Source of the DNA: Acanthaster planci
Lineage: Eukaryota > Echinodermata > Asteroidea > Valvatida > Acanthasteridae
Direction: 5' to 3'
Assembly (NCBI RefSeq): GCF_001949145.1
Contig: NW_019091406.1
Span: 200,813 to 264,812, forward strand
DNA: 64,000 nucleotides
A program made the translations under genes and the position numbers. Of the stretch, positions 61,291 through 64,000 are shown in pieces; the first letter of the stretch is position 1, and every line of letters starts with the position of its first letter. The notes under the pieces are model-generated. The model was not told where the DNA came from and did no database searches. It saw only the letters and a list, made by a program, of their open reading frames with translations.

Positions 61291-64000
61291 CAGATTTGTG
61301 GAGTACCCAAAAATGCTTCTTGGAATTTATGAAAAAAAAAACACAAAGGCAACTGCAAGTCTGTTTCGATGGGGAGAAGGGGGAGGGGCGAGCTAACCCC
61401 AATTATGAAGGGATGATCAAACTGCCCTGAGCTGATGGGTGGCTGACTGGTCGATGAAATGTTTGGGTTGTTTCCAGCACGGAAAACTTAAAAAAACAAA
61501 TTACCCCCGGGGAATGCAGCAACGTTTTGGAAAGGGATTAGCAATCCTCCTCAATCGTTTTTTTTTTAGAGACAGGATGAGAGCCAGATAAAAAAAATGG
61601 GCAGTCGTTTCAAGAAAGAAAATCCCTACCAAAGTAAAAACCACAAAAACTCAGGATATGCCTCTAGTAACCCTTAAGCCCCGCCCCTAGCCCTCTCTCT
61701 AATTTCCAGAGCGTGAAACTATAAGGACCCATAGGGTGGATCCACAACCAAATCTCCAGGAAGGGGGGGGGCAATTTTTGAACTTTTTATATAGCCTTTC
61801 ATGACCTCTCTGAGAGGTTGAGGTTCCATTTTGATGCTTTTTCCAAGCTTCTGAAGGAGGGGAAGGAAAAGGCTAAATATTGCACCCTTTTCACATAAAC
61901 CGTTTGTACCTTTTGCAGAAGGAGGGGGCATAGCTCCCTTTTGCCCCCCCCCCAATCGCTATATGGACTAAACGCTTTACAGTGAATATCACTCTGACTT
62001 GGTTCAAATTGGAATGGTTTGAAAAAGAACCTCTTCCACTGAAAACTCCACAAACATGTCGTTCCATTCCATTAGGTTAGAGTGTCACTCGAGTTTGTAG
62101 TGTCCCGATAGCTTCAACTGGGAAGAGCGCATTTTCACTCGAGCAGAGTGAATTTTCAAACCTTTGAATTTAGCTATGAATAACTAGAGAAAAGCATATT
62201 ATGTAGATTCACTCAAGAAATCGTTCAGTGTAGTGGAGGCCATGCATAGTTCGTTTTGAATTAAATGTTCCTTTATCATCCACATTATAGCCAAGAGGGG
62301 ATGCAAGGGAGCAATTGCCGCCATCAATAAGTTTCATTCGATCTCGTCTTTCGGGTAGCCATTCTTTCAATAAGGCGCTACAAATTCAAATAATCCTTTA
62401 TTCATTGAAATTCGTTGGAAGCCTTGGGAAGAGGCTGATCAAGAATTCAATTTAATCGAGTAGAAAGCATGTTTCAACATGCTTCTATTAGTATATATAG
62501 AATGCTTCTTGGTCCGTATATTGTATTTATTGTATTAAAAAGGATTTTCTATTGAAAAGAAAAAGACTTATGAACACAAAATAATCAAGGAAACAACAAC
62601 AAGCTTTGTTTTCGCGTTAAATGATTAACGAAGTTGGCTATGTCTTTGGCATATACTTTTGAGTCGTATTCGGACATCTAATGATAGCAGAGTGGATTTC
62701 CAGGAAAGGAAAATAGACAAAATGTGAATGAATGCAAGGGAAACAAACTTATGTTTGGATGTTCAAACGATAGGCGTGTTTCTATATATATCTACCTTTA
62801 TTGACTGTTTATCTGGAATGATATGAATTATAGGTACATCTATACTCTATGGACACAAGCACAAGAAAAACATCCTGCACTGATTTCAATTTAATTCAGT
62901 TAGAGAGAGCCTCACACAAGTAACGTTATCATGATAACAAAGGAATTTTTCTTTAATCATGATGGCATGAAGCTGGCACAGTGATATCTTATATCACTAA
63001 CTTAATCCATCCTTGGTTGAAGACCATAATAGGGAAAATAGATGCTCAACACCTCAAATAAGTCCTGGTATATCACTTCTTAGTAGATATTATTCAAGTT
63101 ATAAATAGTTTAAACATAACTGAAAACAAAAACATCGAAACGGCTAAAAAGTCCTGTGCACTTCGGTGAATCTTAGTTTGACTGCTCCAATTCGTAAAGT
63201 CAGAAGAAACTCAACTTCCGACTGGTGAACGTGGATGTTGATTTTAATGTAAACGAAATGACTAAACGCACGTTAGTTTGTTTGCACAGTACCAAGACGA
63301 AAATTAATGCTGCATTTCTTAGGGGCATGCATGAGTTTGCACGCTGCCTGTTGATGAAAGAGAACACTTGTTTTGCTGAAATTTGTCGGGCCAATAATAC
63401 ACTTCACCTGAAACCCCGTTTGAACAAATCGATGCCTAAGGCTCAGAAAAAAATGTGGCCCCAAACGAAGAGCTCTCTAACCTGAATAATTCAGCATGCA
63501 TGAAAAAGGAAAAATGCACAAAATTCTGCCTCGACATTAACTTGAATTCAGAGTCCTTTTTAAGCAAATGTTTCCTGGGTTGGAAAAGTTTCCAAAAGCT
63601 GAAAGTGTAGGGGGTGGAGGAGTAGAAACTAGGTGGTCTTTGGATACCGCCATGTATGGATCAGAGCCGAAAATGAAGATTCGGGGCTTGTACCGGTAGT
63701 TTGATGCACGGTTCGGCCGCAAGCTATAGACATGTAGGATTTCTACCCGATGCATGTGTCAGTGTTAATAATTTCAAGAGTAGCTGAGGACGAAAAGGGT
63801 TTTACCCGAAGGAAATCAGAACATGATATTGAAACCTACGTCAGCAGACGCGCAAAAGTGAGTAAGTCTGCATTTTTGTTGTGCAGTCAAAAAATAGGGA
63901 AGCACGAAGGGCGCCGCTTCAAGGGTGTCGTTGGGGTCGCACTTCAAAATACGCACCCATAGAAAACACACAGACATAAATAACCGGACCCAAAAGCGGA
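61291..64000. other. Upstream flank with no recognised gene
   Basis: G- and C-rich runs at 61743-61770 and 61940-61955 bracket a piece that resembles a short repeat with G-rich ends. A small palindrome, AGCATGTTTCAACATGCT, lies at 62466-62483. The open frame at 63225-63485 (86 codons, plus strand) has no recognisable family. The rest is AT-rich and featureless to my eye. Confidence 0.5.

Noticed and set aside
63225-63485. 86-codon plus-strand frame
   Set aside because: No recognisable family or nearby exon; kept only as a remark in the flank entry.

Overview
This is eukaryotic intronic DNA, not a gene-dense accessory region. The window holds most of the 5' half of one very large gene on the minus strand. 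It encodes a class III transmembrane adenylyl cyclase of the AC5/AC6 subgroup. Five coding exons can be placed with clean splice signals: 57699-58766, 23890-24039, 11797-11918, 10151-10262 and 3302-3429. They join in frame to give residues 1-526 plus two bases of codon 527. They cover the disordered cytosolic N-terminus, the first six-helix membrane domain, the signalling helix and most of the first catalytic domain (C1a), with both metal-binding aspartates. The rest (end of C1, C1b, second membrane domain and C2) must lie beyond position 1. I looked for the next C1 exon in 1-3301 and did not find it.

The organism is an animal, because the gene is a metazoan AC5/6 with GT-AG introns of 1.5 to 34 kb. 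Short elements, tRNA-derived repeats, very frequent TACATGTA-type palindromes and scattered TAGGCCTA strings suggest an invertebrate deuterostome such as an echinoderm, hemichordate or lancelet. That assignment is an impression, not a proof.

Layout from right to left: 61290-64000 shows nothing coding; 60990-61290 is a CpG-dense patch with an ETS-type site and a possible first exon; exon 1 is at 58.8-57.7 kb; intron 1 (33.7 kb) fills the centre; exon 2 is at 24 kb; intron 2 (12 kb) follows; exons 3 and 4 lie 1.5 kb apart at 11.9 and 10.2 kb; intron 4 is 6.7 kb; exon 5 is at 3.4 kb; then a partial intron 5.

The introns are full of decayed mobile DNA. They hold several families of short terminal-inverted-repeat elements, some with two copies in the window, and foldback elements. 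They also hold tRNA-derived SINE-like pieces, a hAT-like element with a transposase fragment, and a Penelope-like fragment with a GIY-YIG endonuclease. A hammerhead-ribozyme-like motif lies just downstream of the Penelope fragment, and a long hairpin at 36.2-36.5 kb carries related motifs in both arms. There is one run of 77 Ns at 24478-24554.

Most other open reading frames are short, lack family signatures and are not annotated. I see no convincing new biological system. The items most worth checking are the hammerhead-like motifs and the possible upstream promoter and first exon.
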